Below, piece after piece: positions 14,202 to 23,798 of a DNA stretch of 46,564 nucleotides. Positions within the stretch are counted from its first letter, which is position 1; the number at the start of each line of letters is the position of its first letter. The position numbers and the translations under genes are program-made. Under the pieces are notes generated by a model. It was not told where the DNA came from. It was given only the letters and a program-made list of their open reading frames with translations, and searched no databases. The stretch is from positions 1 to 46,564 of the forward strand of contig JAFPZY010000039.1 of NCBI GenBank assembly GCA_017417025.1, in the 5' to 3' direction. The stretch comes from Paludibacteraceae bacterium. Its GTDB lineage: Bacteria; Bacteroidota; Bacteroidia; Bacteroidales; Paludibacteraceae.

Positions 14202-17105
14202 ATGAAACGTACATCTTTTTTACTTGTTCTTATGCTGGCAGCAGGCGTTCAGGCGTTTGCCTACTCCTACCGCACAGTGGCGGGCGACCCGATGAAGTCG
14301 CGCGAGTACACACTTCAGAACGGCCTGAAAGTCTATATGACGCAGAATGCCGAGAAGCCTGAAATACAGACCATGATAGTGGTGCGCGCGGGCAGTCAGA
14401 ACGACCCGCTCAACTCCACCGGACTGGCTCACTATCAGGAACATCTGATGTTCAAGGGCACACAGCAGTACGGCACCACCGATTATGCACGCGAGAAACC
14501 TATACTGGACCAGATAGACGACCTCTACGAACTTTACGGCGCTACCACTGACGCGGAGCAGCGCAAGGCCATATATCACAGGATAGACAGCCTGTCGTAC
14601 GAAGGGTCGAAGATAGCCATCGCCAACGAGTTCGACAAACTGATGTCGGTAATCGGTGCAACGGGCGTAAACGCCTATACATCAACCGACCGCACCTGCT
14701 ATCATGAGGTTATCCCATCGGGCGAACTGCGCCGTTGGGCCATGATAGAGAGCGACCGCTTCCAGAACCTTGTGGTGCGCGGTTTCCACACCGAGCTGGA
14801 GACGGTGTATGAGGAGTTCAACATGTACAGCACCATGGACCAGGACAAGGTGATGCTCGCTGTGGACCAGATTCTGTATCCCGATGTGCCTTACCGCCAG
14901 CACACGGTGATAGGTACGCAGGAGCACCTGAAGAACCCCTCGCTGAAGAACATCAAGCAGTTCTACCGGACGTGGTATCGCCCGAACAATGTTGCCATAC
15001 TGCTTGCAGGCGACCTCGATTTTGACAAGACCATAGCCATCATAGACCAATACTTCGGCAAATGGCAGCCAAACAACAACCTGCCCGTATTCCAAATGCC
15101 GGTGCAGAAGCCGCTTGCGCAGCACAAAGACACAGTGGTTTACGGCAAAGAGTCGCCCGAACTCTGGATGGGCTGGCGCTTCCCCGCCATCACCGACGAG
15201 GACATAGATGCCATCGAGATAATGGCTTCCGTGCTCAAGAACGGGAAGTGCGGACTCATGGACGTGGACATCGACCAGAAGCAGCTGCTGCTCGGTGCGG
15301 CAGCCGAACCGCTTGAGAGCAACGACTTTACGACCTTCTTCCTCATCGGCGTGCCGAAAGAGAAACAGTCGCTTGAGGAGGTGCGCGGCATACTGCTGGG
15401 CGAGATTGACAAACTGAAGAAAGGCGACTTCTCAGAGGAGATGCTGCATGCCATCATCGCCAACCAGCGCCGCTACGAGATGCAGCGCATGGAGTCGAAC
15501 CGCGCACGCGCCAACATGTTCCTCACCTCTTTCGTCTATGGCATCCCGTATGAGGACCTCGTGCATGAGCTTGACCGCAAGGCGCAGATAAAGAAAGAGG
15601 ACATTGTGCGCGTAGCCAACAAGTACTTCACCGACTCATACGCCTGCGTCTTCAAGCAGCAGGGACCTGACGCCAACCCCGCCAAAGTGGAGAAACCCGC
15701 CATCACCCCCATTGAGATGAACCGCGAAGCGCAGTCGGCTTTCTTCGCCAACCTCAGCGGCATGCATGCCGACCAGCTCAAGCCGCAGTTCCTTGACTTC
15801 AACAACGACCTGAGCCGCACCAAACTTGCCAAAGAGCAGACTCTGTACTATGTGCAGAACAAAGAGAACGAACTGTTTGAACTCGACTTCGTTGTAGAGC
15901 GCGGCACCAACACCGACCCGTCGCTCTCGCTCGGCACCGACCTGCTGGACTATCTCGGCACCGACAAGATGTCGGTAAACGACTTCCATGTAGCAGTTTA
16001 TGACCTTGCAGCAGAGGTGAATGTATATACTTCGGGCGACGAGACGCACTTTGCCATATACGGCTTGCAGGAGAACTTCGATGCCACTCTGAAACTTCTG
16101 GAGGACCGGCTCTTCACCGCACAGGCGGACGAGAATATATACAAGGAGCTGGTGGCCGACCGCATAAAGAACCACAACGACTCCAAGCTTGACCAGCGCA
16201 GCAACTTCAGCCAGCTGTCAGGACTCGGCTTCTATGGCAAAGATGTGTGGAAGACCCTTACCATGACCCCGCGCCAGATGAAGAAACTGAGCGGGAAGAC
16301 CGTTCTTGAACGCGTCCGCGCACTTGTTCCGGGAGTCAGCCGTGTCACTTACTACGGACCGGCAGAGCAGGAGTTCGTCAGCAGCCACCTCAATGCCAAT
16401 TCGCGCATCGTCGCTCTTGGCGACAAGGCGCAGATGACTCCCGCACCCAAGCTCAAACGCCAGCAGGTGAGCAAGAGCGAGGTGTGGATGGCACCCTACA
16501 AAGCCAACAACCTCTACTACATCGGCTATGCCGACTGGGGCGAGGCCTATACACCCAAGGACGAGGCGGTTATCCGCCTGTTCAACGAGTACTTCAACGG
16601 CTCGATGGGCTCCATCGTGTTCCAGGAGATGCGCGAGAGCCGCGCACTGTGCTACGCCTCTTCGGCCAACTACCGCATAGCCGGACGCGCCGACGACACC
16701 AACTGGTTTATGACCTACATCATCACCCAGAACGACAAGCTCAAAGAGTGCATGCAGACCTTCGACTCCATTTGCGACTATCTGCCCATCTCGCAGCCGG
16801 CTTTCGACCAGGCCAAGACCTCGCTGCTCAAGAGCATTGAGAAACGCCGCTACGTGCGCTCGGCACCTATTGACGCTTACCTCGGCTTTGTTGAAAAAGG
16901 CTGGGACCACGATATGTACGAAGACATCTATCGCGAGGTGCAGCGTCTCACGCTTGATGATGTGGTCGCTTTCCAGAAAGAGCACGTGGCCAAACGCACC
17001 TACCGCTACATGATTCTCGGCAACAAGAAGGAGCTGGACATGAAGTACCTCAAGACGCGCGGCAAGATACGCAAATTCAGCCAGAAGCAGATATTTGTCT
17101 ATTAA
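14202..17105 (+). CDS. M16 family zinc metalloprotease (insulinase/pitrilysin type), 967 aa
   Basis: A signal peptide (about residues 1-20) sends it to the periplasm or outer membrane. The inverted zinc motif HxxEH is HYQEH at residues 77-81. The third ligand is expected in ELETVYEEFNM about 120 residues later. A second, catalytically silent M16 half occupies the C-terminal part, as usual for this two-half family. QEMRESRALCYASSANYRIAG is the typical substrate-binding C-terminal block (quoted in part). Members degrade peptides in the periplasm, but the specific substrate is unknown. It follows the tRNA gene and precedes an SDR gene by 11 bp, suggesting co-transcription. Confidence 0.9.
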   Translation: MKRTSFLLVLMLAAGVQAFAYSYRTVAGDPMKSREYTLQNGLKVYMTQNAEKPEIQTMIVVRAGSQNDPLNSTGLAHYQEHLMFKGTQQYGTTDYAREKPILDQIDDLYELYGATTDAEQRKAIYHRIDSLSYEGSKIAIANEFDKLMSVIGATGVNAYTSTDRTCYHEVIPSGELRRWAMIESDRFQNLVVRGFHTELETVYEEFNMYSTMDQDKVMLAVDQILYPDVPYRQHTVIGTQEHLKNPSLKNIKQFYRTWYRPNNVAILLAGDLDFDKTIAIIDQYFGKWQPNNNLPVFQMPVQKPLAQHKDTVVYGKESPELWMGWRFPAITDEDIDAIEIMASVLKNGKCGLMDVDIDQKQLLLGAAAEPLESNDFTTFFLIGVPKEKQSLEEVRGILLGEIDKLKKGDFSEEMLHAIIANQRRYEMQRMESNRARANMFLTSFVYGIPYEDLVHELDRKAQIKKEDIVRVANKYFTDSYACVFKQQGPDANPAKVEKPAITPIEMNREAQSAFFANLSGMHADQLKPQFLDFNNDLSRTKLAKEQTLYYVQNKENELFELDFVVERGTNTDPSLSLGTDLLDYLGTDKMSVNDFHVAVYDLAAEVNVYTSGDETHFAIYGLQENFDATLKLLEDRLFTAQADENIYKELVADRIKNHNDSKLDQRSNFSQLSGLGFYGKDVWKTLTMTPRQMKKLSGKTVLERVRALVPGVSRVTYYGPAEQEFVSSHLNANSRIVALGDKAQMTPAPKLKRQQVSKSEVWMAPYKANNLYYIGYADWGEAYTPKDEAVIRLFNEYFNGSMGSIVFQEMRESRALCYASSANYRIAGRADDTNWFMTYIITQNDKLKECMQTFDSICDYLPISQPAFDQAKTSLLKSIEKRRYVRSAPIDAYLGFVEKGWDHDMYEDIYREVQRLTLDDVVAFQKEHVAKRTYRYMILGNKKELDMKYLKTRGKIRKFSQKQIFVY

Positions 17106-17116
17106 TCAGGCAGCCC

Positions 17117-17983
17117 ATGTCACGCACAGCACTCCTTATCCCTGCAGACTCTTACGCGCTTGTCACCGGCGGCTCGTCGGGCATAGGCAGGCACTATGCG
17201 GAGCAGCTGGCGCGTGACTACGGCTGCAACCTCTTCCTTGTCAGCAATCAGGAGAAGGAACTTGCGGAAACAGCGGCGGACCTGCAGTCACGCTTTCATA
17301 CAGAGGTGCACACCTTGTGCCTCGACCTTGCAGAGGGCGATGCGGCGCAGCGGGTTTTTGACTTCAGCCGTGAGAAGGGAATGGACGTGCGCGTGCTTGT
17401 CAATAACGCAGGGCTGCTGATTTTCAATCCGTTGGTGGCAACGCCATACGCCAAAATCAACACTCTGCTGGAGGTGCATACGGTGACACTGACCAAGCTC
17501 TGCCGCCTGTTTGCGCGGCACTGGATTGACACCGACCCCGCCAATAGCGGCACTTGGGCGCGCCGCCGTCCTTCGCGCTTCATACTCAACATGTCCTCCA
17601 TGTCCGCGTGGATGGCTATGCCGGGCATACAGTGCTACAACGCGACAAAAGCCTACGTGCTTGGCTTCTCGAAGGCGTTGTGGTATGAGCTGCGGCCTTA
17701 CGGCATACGCGTTCTGGCGGTCACTCCGGGCTCCACCAACACAGGCCTGCTGCCTTTCCCTGAGGGCTTTGCGCGGCTTCTGCGGGGGGCGGGGATAACG
17801 ATGGAGCCGTCCACGCTGGTGCGGCGCGTGCTGCGTGTGCTCTTCCGCTCATGGCGCAAGACTACTATGCCGGGCGCGTGGAACCGCATCATAGTGCCTG
17901 TTATCAACCATCTGCCCGACCGGCTTGTGTTCGCAGTAATGAAAAGGCTGCCTTTGTTCGCACTTGACCACACACACGAATAA
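17117..17983 (+). CDS. Short-chain dehydrogenase/reductase, 288 aa
   Basis: A classical SDR oxidoreductase. Cofactor-binding TGGSSGIG lies near the N-terminus, NNAG in the middle, and the catalytic Ser in NMSSMSAW is followed by Y-N-A-T-K. A PGSTNTG motif follows the active site. The C-terminal 60 residues are basic and hydrophobic and may contact membrane, as in SDRs that act on lipids. NADP preference is likely but not proven. It follows the M16 protease gene by 11 bp; hpt starts 23 bp downstream. The substrate cannot be inferred. Confidence 0.85.
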   Translation: MSRTALLIPADSYALVTGGSSGIGRHYAEQLARDYGCNLFLVSNQEKELAETAADLQSRFHTEVHTLCLDLAEGDAAQRVFDFSREKGMDVRVLVNNAGLLIFNPLVATPYAKINTLLEVHTVTLTKLCRLFARHWIDTDPANSGTWARRRPSRFILNMSSMSAWMAMPGIQCYNATKAYVLGFSKALWYELRPYGIRVLAVTPGSTNTGLLPFPEGFARLLRGAGITMEPSTLVRRVLRVLFRSWRKTTMPGAWNRIIVPVINHLPDRLVFAVMKRLPLFALDHTHE

Positions 17984-18006
17984 CAACCTCAAATCTCCAA
18001 GAATCA

Positions 18007-18522
18007 ATGGCTTATCCTGTCAAATACTCCGCCGCCGACGTACAAAAGGCTATCCGCACCACAACCTGTGAACTGCAGAAACAGCAGGTGCTGCATGCAG
18101 ATGTGATGTATGTGGTAATGCTCAACGGGGGCATCTGGTTCGCCTCGCATGTATTCGACTGCCTCGGAGCCATTGACAACGAGGTTTGTTATGTCAAGTG
18201 CCACTCGTATCAGGGCAGGGAGCGGCATGAGCTGGTGTGGGACTATCTGCCGGAGCTGCAGGTGGAGGGCAGGGAAGTGGTAGTCCTTGACGACATCTGC
18301 GATTCGGGTCAGACCGCCACTGCCCTTGTGCGCTATCTGCGCGAGCATGGCGCGAAGAGTGTTGCCGTCTTCACTCTGCTCCGGCGCACTACAACTAAAA
18401 TAGAGGAGAATGCCCCCCTCTATTCATGCATCATCGACCCGTCTGCCGATTTCTTTGTCGGCTGCGGTCTGGACGACAACGGCCGCTCGCGGCTGCTGCC
18501 ATATATAGGGGTTGTTGCCTGA
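18007..18522 (+). CDS. hpt: Phosphoribosyltransferase, probably hypoxanthine phosphoribosyltransferase
   Basis: A 171-residue type I PRTase that would salvage hypoxanthine or guanine using PRPP. The PRPP-binding loop is VVVLDDICDSGQTA at about residues 95-108. VVMLNGGIWFAS fits the N-terminal PPi loop, and the DFFVGCGLDDNGR stretch near the end is the usual purine-binding block. The length fits Hpt. The exact purine preference is not certain. No gene follows on this strand for about 750 bp. Confidence 0.8.
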   Translation: MAYPVKYSAADVQKAIRTTTCELQKQQVLHADVMYVVMLNGGIWFASHVFDCLGAIDNEVCYVKCHSYQGRERHELVWDYLPELQVEGREVVVLDDICDSGQTATALVRYLREHGAKSVAVFTLLRRTTTKIEENAPLYSCIIDPSADFFVGCGLDDNGRSRLLPYIGVVA

Positions 18523-18830
18523 AGACTTCAGGTGTTTTCTTCTGTCGCTTTGTTGCAATAGAAAACGTGGCTTTTGGAAAGTGTCACGGCATTACTTGTG
18601 CCGTTATGCAGGCTGAATAGTGCCGGCATACACGGCTGTCTAAGTCTACTGTCTTGTGTTAATCCTGTGTTAATCCTGTGTTAATCCTGTGTTAATCCTG
18701 TGTTGAAGACAGACGACAGAAAAGAGACTTGACTTGGCTTTGAAATGTGATTTATGTGCTGCTTATAGTTTTCGGCATTAAGAAATATGGTGGATATTAT
18801 TCTCTTCTGCATAAAAAATCCGCTGTTCTA
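18523..18830. other. Intergenic region with an 11-bp array only
   Basis: Between hpt and the ncRNA promoter. Apart from the 11-bp tandem array at 18653-18704, I see no gene, promoter or clear terminator. Confidence 0.6.
18653..18704. repeat. 11-bp tandem array, aatcctgtgtt type
   Basis: Four perfect 11-bp units starting at 18661, 18672, 18683 and 18694, preceded by a partial unit from 18653. Perfect identity suggests recent expansion or ongoing copy-number change. Confidence 0.9.
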
Positions 18831-18861
18831 TTGCGTAATTGAAAATAATGTAGTACTTTTG
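18831..18861 (+). promoter_or_regulatory. Promoter of a probable ncRNA
   Basis: TTG at 18831-18833 and TACTTTTG at 18854-18861, 20 bp apart. There is no long open frame directly downstream; instead an intrinsic terminator follows about 310 nt later. Confidence 0.7.
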
Positions 18862-18867
18862 CACTTG

Positions 18868-19179
18868 TATTCATCTTTTGCAGGGGAGGTGTCCTCTGTT
18901 GAGAATGCAGACATAATATAAAAATAGGCGTTTATTGCGCTCTGTTCTGACAAATAGAAATCTCGCAAATTTCAGCACTTGGAACATAGCAACGGTAAAT
19001 GCCCTTGAATATAAGGCTGTTATAGTCTATATATGCTCATTCCTCATCTTTTTTGATGCGGTGTAAGGTGTATATAGTAGTGTCATATATTCATGTGGGC
19101 TTTGCGTTGTCGATTCTGGTGCAAGGGCAATGCGAGAGCCTCTATTTGTGGAACCGACAATGTCGAGTCCACTTTTTTT
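18868..19179 (+). ncRNA. Candidate free-standing small RNA, about 310 nt
   Basis: A good promoter (18831-18861) is followed by about 310 bp without a plausible gene and then a strong terminator (19148-19179). Near the 5' end, 18881-18896 can form a 6-bp hairpin with a GGTG loop. The size and isolation would suit a housekeeping regulatory RNA such as a 6S-like RNA, but I could not fold it fully or match it to a family. The alternative is a long leader of the outer-membrane protein gene at 19268, but the terminator lies before that gene. The 5' end is estimated from the promoter. Confidence 0.5.
19148..19179 (+). terminator. Intrinsic terminator of the candidate ncRNA
   Basis: Outer stem GTGGA/TCCAC and inner stem CGAC/GTCG with an AAT loop (19148-19172), followed by seven T residues. 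It lies 88 bp before the next gene. Confidence 0.85.
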
Positions 19180-19267
19180 ATGTCTTTGTTATTCAGATAA
19201 AATAACGATGGAGTAAGCCGAAAATCCAAAACAGAGTAGGCGGAACTAAAAAAACATTTTATCATTT

Positions 19268-20245
19268 ATGAAAAAAACTTTATTGTTGATTCTCCTTGCA
19301 GTGAGCACAATGCTGTCCGCTGCGGATGTGATTGTGCTTAAAAACAGCACCCGCATTGATGCCAAGATTCTGGAGGTGTCAGAAACCGAAATCAAGTACA
19401 AGAAGGCAAACAATCTGGACGGTCCGATTTTCACGCAACGCGTAAGCGGCATTTCTGTCATCCTGTATGACAATGGTGATGTGGTTTCTTATGCCGACAG
19501 ACAAGAGGAGGATTCAAGGTCTCAGACACAAAGCCAATCTTCCGCACCTCGCGAAAAGAAAGAGTCGAAGATACGCTTCAACCCGCAGCCTTCTGACCAC
19601 TACATTGTAGGTTTTACAGCCGGTTATGTTTCAAAGCAGATTGTAGCAAATGGCAACGGTATGAAGGTCAGCGAGGCATTTTTAGGTGGAGGAGAAAATA
19701 AAAAGTTTACTCCTGCAATGCGTGCCGGTCTCTCTGTAAATCCGACTTTCAAATACGGCATAGGTCTCCGCACCGGTGTTTATCTGGAGTATGCGCGTGA
19801 TGTGGTTGGAGAAGATGGTTCTGTTGAAGATGGTTATGGAGAGATGACAAAAGTTACGGCACATGACATAACATTGTCCGTGCCTGTGCAGTTGTCTTAT
19901 CGTTATGAGATTATTCCTAAGTTCAGTCTCATGTTCTATACAGGTCCTGTATTTGATTTTGGTGCATATATGATGCATGAAACTTACCATTACTACAAAA
20001 AATATAGCAGCAGTTACAGCACTACGGCTACTGAAGAAACAGTAAAATCAGACAATTACTATTCACAGACTGAAAATTATGAAGGCTTTAATGCTTTGTG
20101 GGGTGTGGGAGCCGGAATACAGTACAGCCGTTTTCGTCTGGATATAGGCGGCGAGTTCGGCATGGTTAACAAAGCGTCCAACTCCGGCAGTATTACCGCA
20201 CATTGGACGAAGCCTGTTTATGTAACTCTGACCTGCTTCTTCTGA
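19268..20245 (+). CDS. Outer-membrane beta-barrel family protein, 325 aa
   Basis: A signal peptide covers about residues 1-18. Residues 19-75 form a small beta domain (ADVIVLKNSTRIDAKI, then IKYKKANN and SVILYDNGD) often found at the N-terminus of Bacteroidales proteins. A Ser/Gln-rich linker follows at about 78-100. From about 110 to the C-terminus, alternating hydrophobic/polar strands (GIGLRTGVYLEY, PVQLSYRYEI, LMFYTGPVFDFG, GVGAGIQYSRFRLDIGGEF) suggest a porin-like barrel. The final residue is Phe, as expected for BAM-assembled outer-membrane proteins. No close family was recognised. It is followed by a perfect hairpin terminator. Confidence 0.7.
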   Translation: MKKTLLLILLAVSTMLSAADVIVLKNSTRIDAKILEVSETEIKYKKANNLDGPIFTQRVSGISVILYDNGDVVSYADRQEEDSRSQTQSQSSAPREKKESKIRFNPQPSDHYIVGFTAGYVSKQIVANGNGMKVSEAFLGGGENKKFTPAMRAGLSVNPTFKYGIGLRTGVYLEYARDVVGEDGSVEDGYGEMTKVTAHDITLSVPVQLSYRYEIIPKFSLMFYTGPVFDFGAYMMHETYHYYKKYSSSYSTTATEETVKSDNYYSQTENYEGFNALWGVGAGIQYSRFRLDIGGEFGMVNKASNSGSITAHWTKPVYVTLTCFF

Positions 20246-20263
20246 TTTGTTTCTTATTTATGC

Positions 20264-20295
20264 AATCAGAGCCATAGGATGTTATGGCTCTGATT
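20264..20295. terminator. Bidirectional hairpin between convergent genes
   Basis: A perfect 13-bp stem (aatcagagccata with its complement) with loop ggatgt. It lies between the plus-strand outer-membrane gene and the convergent pyrG gene and probably ends both transcripts. Confidence 0.8.
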
Positions 20296-20374
20296 GTTGT
20301 GTAGTGGGATATGCTGATTTATGCCTATATGCAGAGGGGCATGAACTGGCATGTTCCGGATTGCAGCGGGCTCA

Positions 20375-22014
<1,640 letters not shown>

Positions 22015-22084
22015 GGAACATTTTTTGGAAAGTATTTTTTCCTTCTGGGTTTTGGTTATGGAAGATAGGAGTTTTAGCAACTCC

Positions 22085-23131
22085 TCATTCCTCATTCCTC
22101 ACTTTTTCAAGAGTGTAGAGGATAGCCTCCGCCTGACGGAGGACGTTGCGCTTTTTCTGTCCGGCGGCATAGACAAAGACCTCCGCCGTGATGATGTTGC
22201 CGCTTACATAGTCGAGGACTGAGTGGCTGACGAAAGGTCCGCCCATAGCCTCGCCGCCATAGAGCCTCCACAGGCCCCGCACCTCGGCGGCATAGAAGGA
22301 TGGGGCTGCGGCAGCGGCGGAAGCGGACACGGGCTGCAGGGGCTGTATGTAGCGCACCTGCGGGGGGAAGTGCTTGTACTCGGTGCCCATGTAGGAGCCC
22401 TGCACACTGCCGCTGACGAGCCTGCCCATCACTTCGTCGCGCTTGCTGCACAGGTGCTCCGCGGTGAAAGCAAGGGAGTCGGTGTAGGGGTAGGAGTAGA
22501 TGACCAGGTCGCGGCGCACAGGGCCTTTGCTGTTGCAGCACCAGATGAGGCCGGCGGTGTCCTTGAGGAGCATATAGTCTTCGGGCACGAGTATGTCGCA
22601 TTGCATGTTCCGTTGCAGCGCTTCGCGCGCCTGTTTGTTGGTGCTGCCGCGCAGGAAACGTCCCTGCCTCGCCAGTTCTTCGCGGACGAACCAGTCTCTG
22701 ACGGCCGTGCCGTTGGTGCTCCACCATGCGGCAAAAGCGGCCGTGTCGGGAGCCTGAATGCGGCATACGGCCTGCGGCTTGCTCCAGTTGTCGCGGCTGA
22801 AGTGCACTTTGACCTGCGTGTATCGGCTGCTGTCGGTGTCGGCAATGAGCACGTTGCGCGCCGAGCGGAGGAAGTCGTCGAAAGCCGCCTGCTCCACGTG
22901 CGAGAGGTTGAAGTAAGGCTCCATCTGCGGCAGGCAGGGCATGTCCGCCTCCATGACGGCGGCGATGGCGGAGTAGGGGGTGTTGTGGGTGACGACCACG
23001 CACTCGTAGATGCTGCCATTGGCAGAGGGCAGGGTGCGCCCGCTTTTGCCGCAGCCTGCCAAGAGCATGACGGCGGCGAGAATCAGCATCGCCGTAAGCG
23101 GCATGGTTTTGTTGTTCATGTTATTGTTCAT
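22085..23131 (-). CDS. DUF4837 family lipoprotein, 348 aa
   Basis: A lipoprotein signal ends in the lipobox LAGC (about residues 23-26), so it is expected in the cell envelope. The body (about 30-340) begins SGRTLPSANGSIYECVVV and matches my memory of DUF4837, a Bacteroidales family of unknown function. RDLVIYSYPYTDS and GLWRLYGGEAMGGPFVSHS are characteristic-looking blocks (the latter shortened here). It lies between a YgjP-type metalloprotease gene and pyrG, an arrangement seen in related genomes. An alternative start is Met-5. No function can be given. Confidence 0.8.
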   Translation of the reverse strand: MNNNMNNKTMPLTAMLILAAVMLLAGCGKSGRTLPSANGSIYECVVVTHNTPYSAIAAVMEADMPCLPQMEPYFNLSHVEQAAFDDFLRSARNVLIADTDSSRYTQVKVHFSRDNWSKPQAVCRIQAPDTAAFAAWWSTNGTAVRDWFVREELARQGRFLRGSTNKQAREALQRNMQCDILVPEDYMLLKDTAGLIWCCNSKGPVRRDLVIYSYPYTDSLAFTAEHLCSKRDEVMGRLVSGSVQGSYMGTEYKHFPPQVRYIQPLQPVSASAAAAAPSFYAAEVRGLWRLYGGEAMGGPFVSHSVLDYVSGNIITAEVFVYAAGQKKRNVLRQAEAILYTLEKVRNEE

Positions 23132-23155
23132 TGTCAGTTTGTTTTTATGTCAGCG

Positions 23156-23188
23156 TGTGTGAGGGTACTGTGAGGGTACTGCGAGGGT
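23156..23188. repeat. 11-bp tandem array, second ACTGYGAGGGT locus
   Basis: Three 11-bp units (23156, 23167, 23178) share the actgYgaggg core of the array at 5533-5576. They lie in the short spacer between the YgjP-like and DUF4837 genes. Confidence 0.85.
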
Positions 23189-23206
23189 AGGCGGCAGCAG
23201 ACCGGT

Positions 23207-23776
23207 TCAGGTGTCTCCGGCGCGGAGGACGGGGGTGTAGGTTTTGAGTTGCTGTTCCCTCTGCCTCTCGTCGGGCAGGTAGCGGCGGACATGCTCGTGG
23301 AAGCGCGGGCTGTGGTTGCGGTGGAAGAGATGGCTGAGCTCGTGCACGATGACCAGCTCTGTCAGCTCGGGCGGCAGGAAAGCGAGCCTCTTGTTGAGCG
23401 TTATGACGGGCGGTGTGTGCGCGTAGCTGCATACTCCCCAGGCGCGCTTCATCCGCCTCCAGCGCCATGTCACTTGCTGCGCCTGCATGCGCCGTCGCCA
23501 CTCTTCGGCGCGTGCTTCGGTGGTCCGCATGAAAGCCTCCGCTTCAGCGCGGCTCAAACCGGGGAGGACGGTGCTCCGGCACTGCTCGCGCAGAGCCTGC
23601 ATCCTGGCGGAGGCATGCCTGAGCCAGTCGAGTTTGCTGAGGGCGAACTGCTCCGCTTTGGCTTGGCTTACAAGCAAGGGGACGGACAAATGAATTGTTC
23701 CGTCCACCTTGATTGTGAGCCGCATGTTGCGGATGTTTTTGCGCTTCAGTTCTATGTCAAATTCTGCAATCTGCAT
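23207..23776 (-). CDS. YgjP-like (SprT/M48-type) metallopeptidase, 189 aa
   Basis: The zinc motif HELSHLFHRNHSPRFHEHV at about residues 145-163 fits the YgjP family (PF01863), where HExxH plus a downstream His bind the metal. The N-terminal part (KRKNIRNMRLTIKVDGTIHL) gives the beta-strands typical of this family. It is a cytoplasmic protein with no signal peptide. The physiological substrate is unknown. It begins 22 bp after the stop of the giant InlB-type gene and leads into the DUF4837-pyrG genes. Confidence 0.85.
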   Translation of the reverse strand: MQIAEFDIELKRKNIRNMRLTIKVDGTIHLSVPLLVSQAKAEQFALSKLDWLRHASARMQALREQCRSTVLPGLSRAEAEAFMRTTEARAEEWRRRMQAQQVTWRWRRMKRAWGVCSYAHTPPVITLNKRLAFLPPELTELVIVHELSHLFHRNHSPRFHEHVRRYLPDERQREQQLKTYTPVLRAGDT

Positions 23777-23798
23777 GTTTTTGGCAGAGCGCGCGGTT

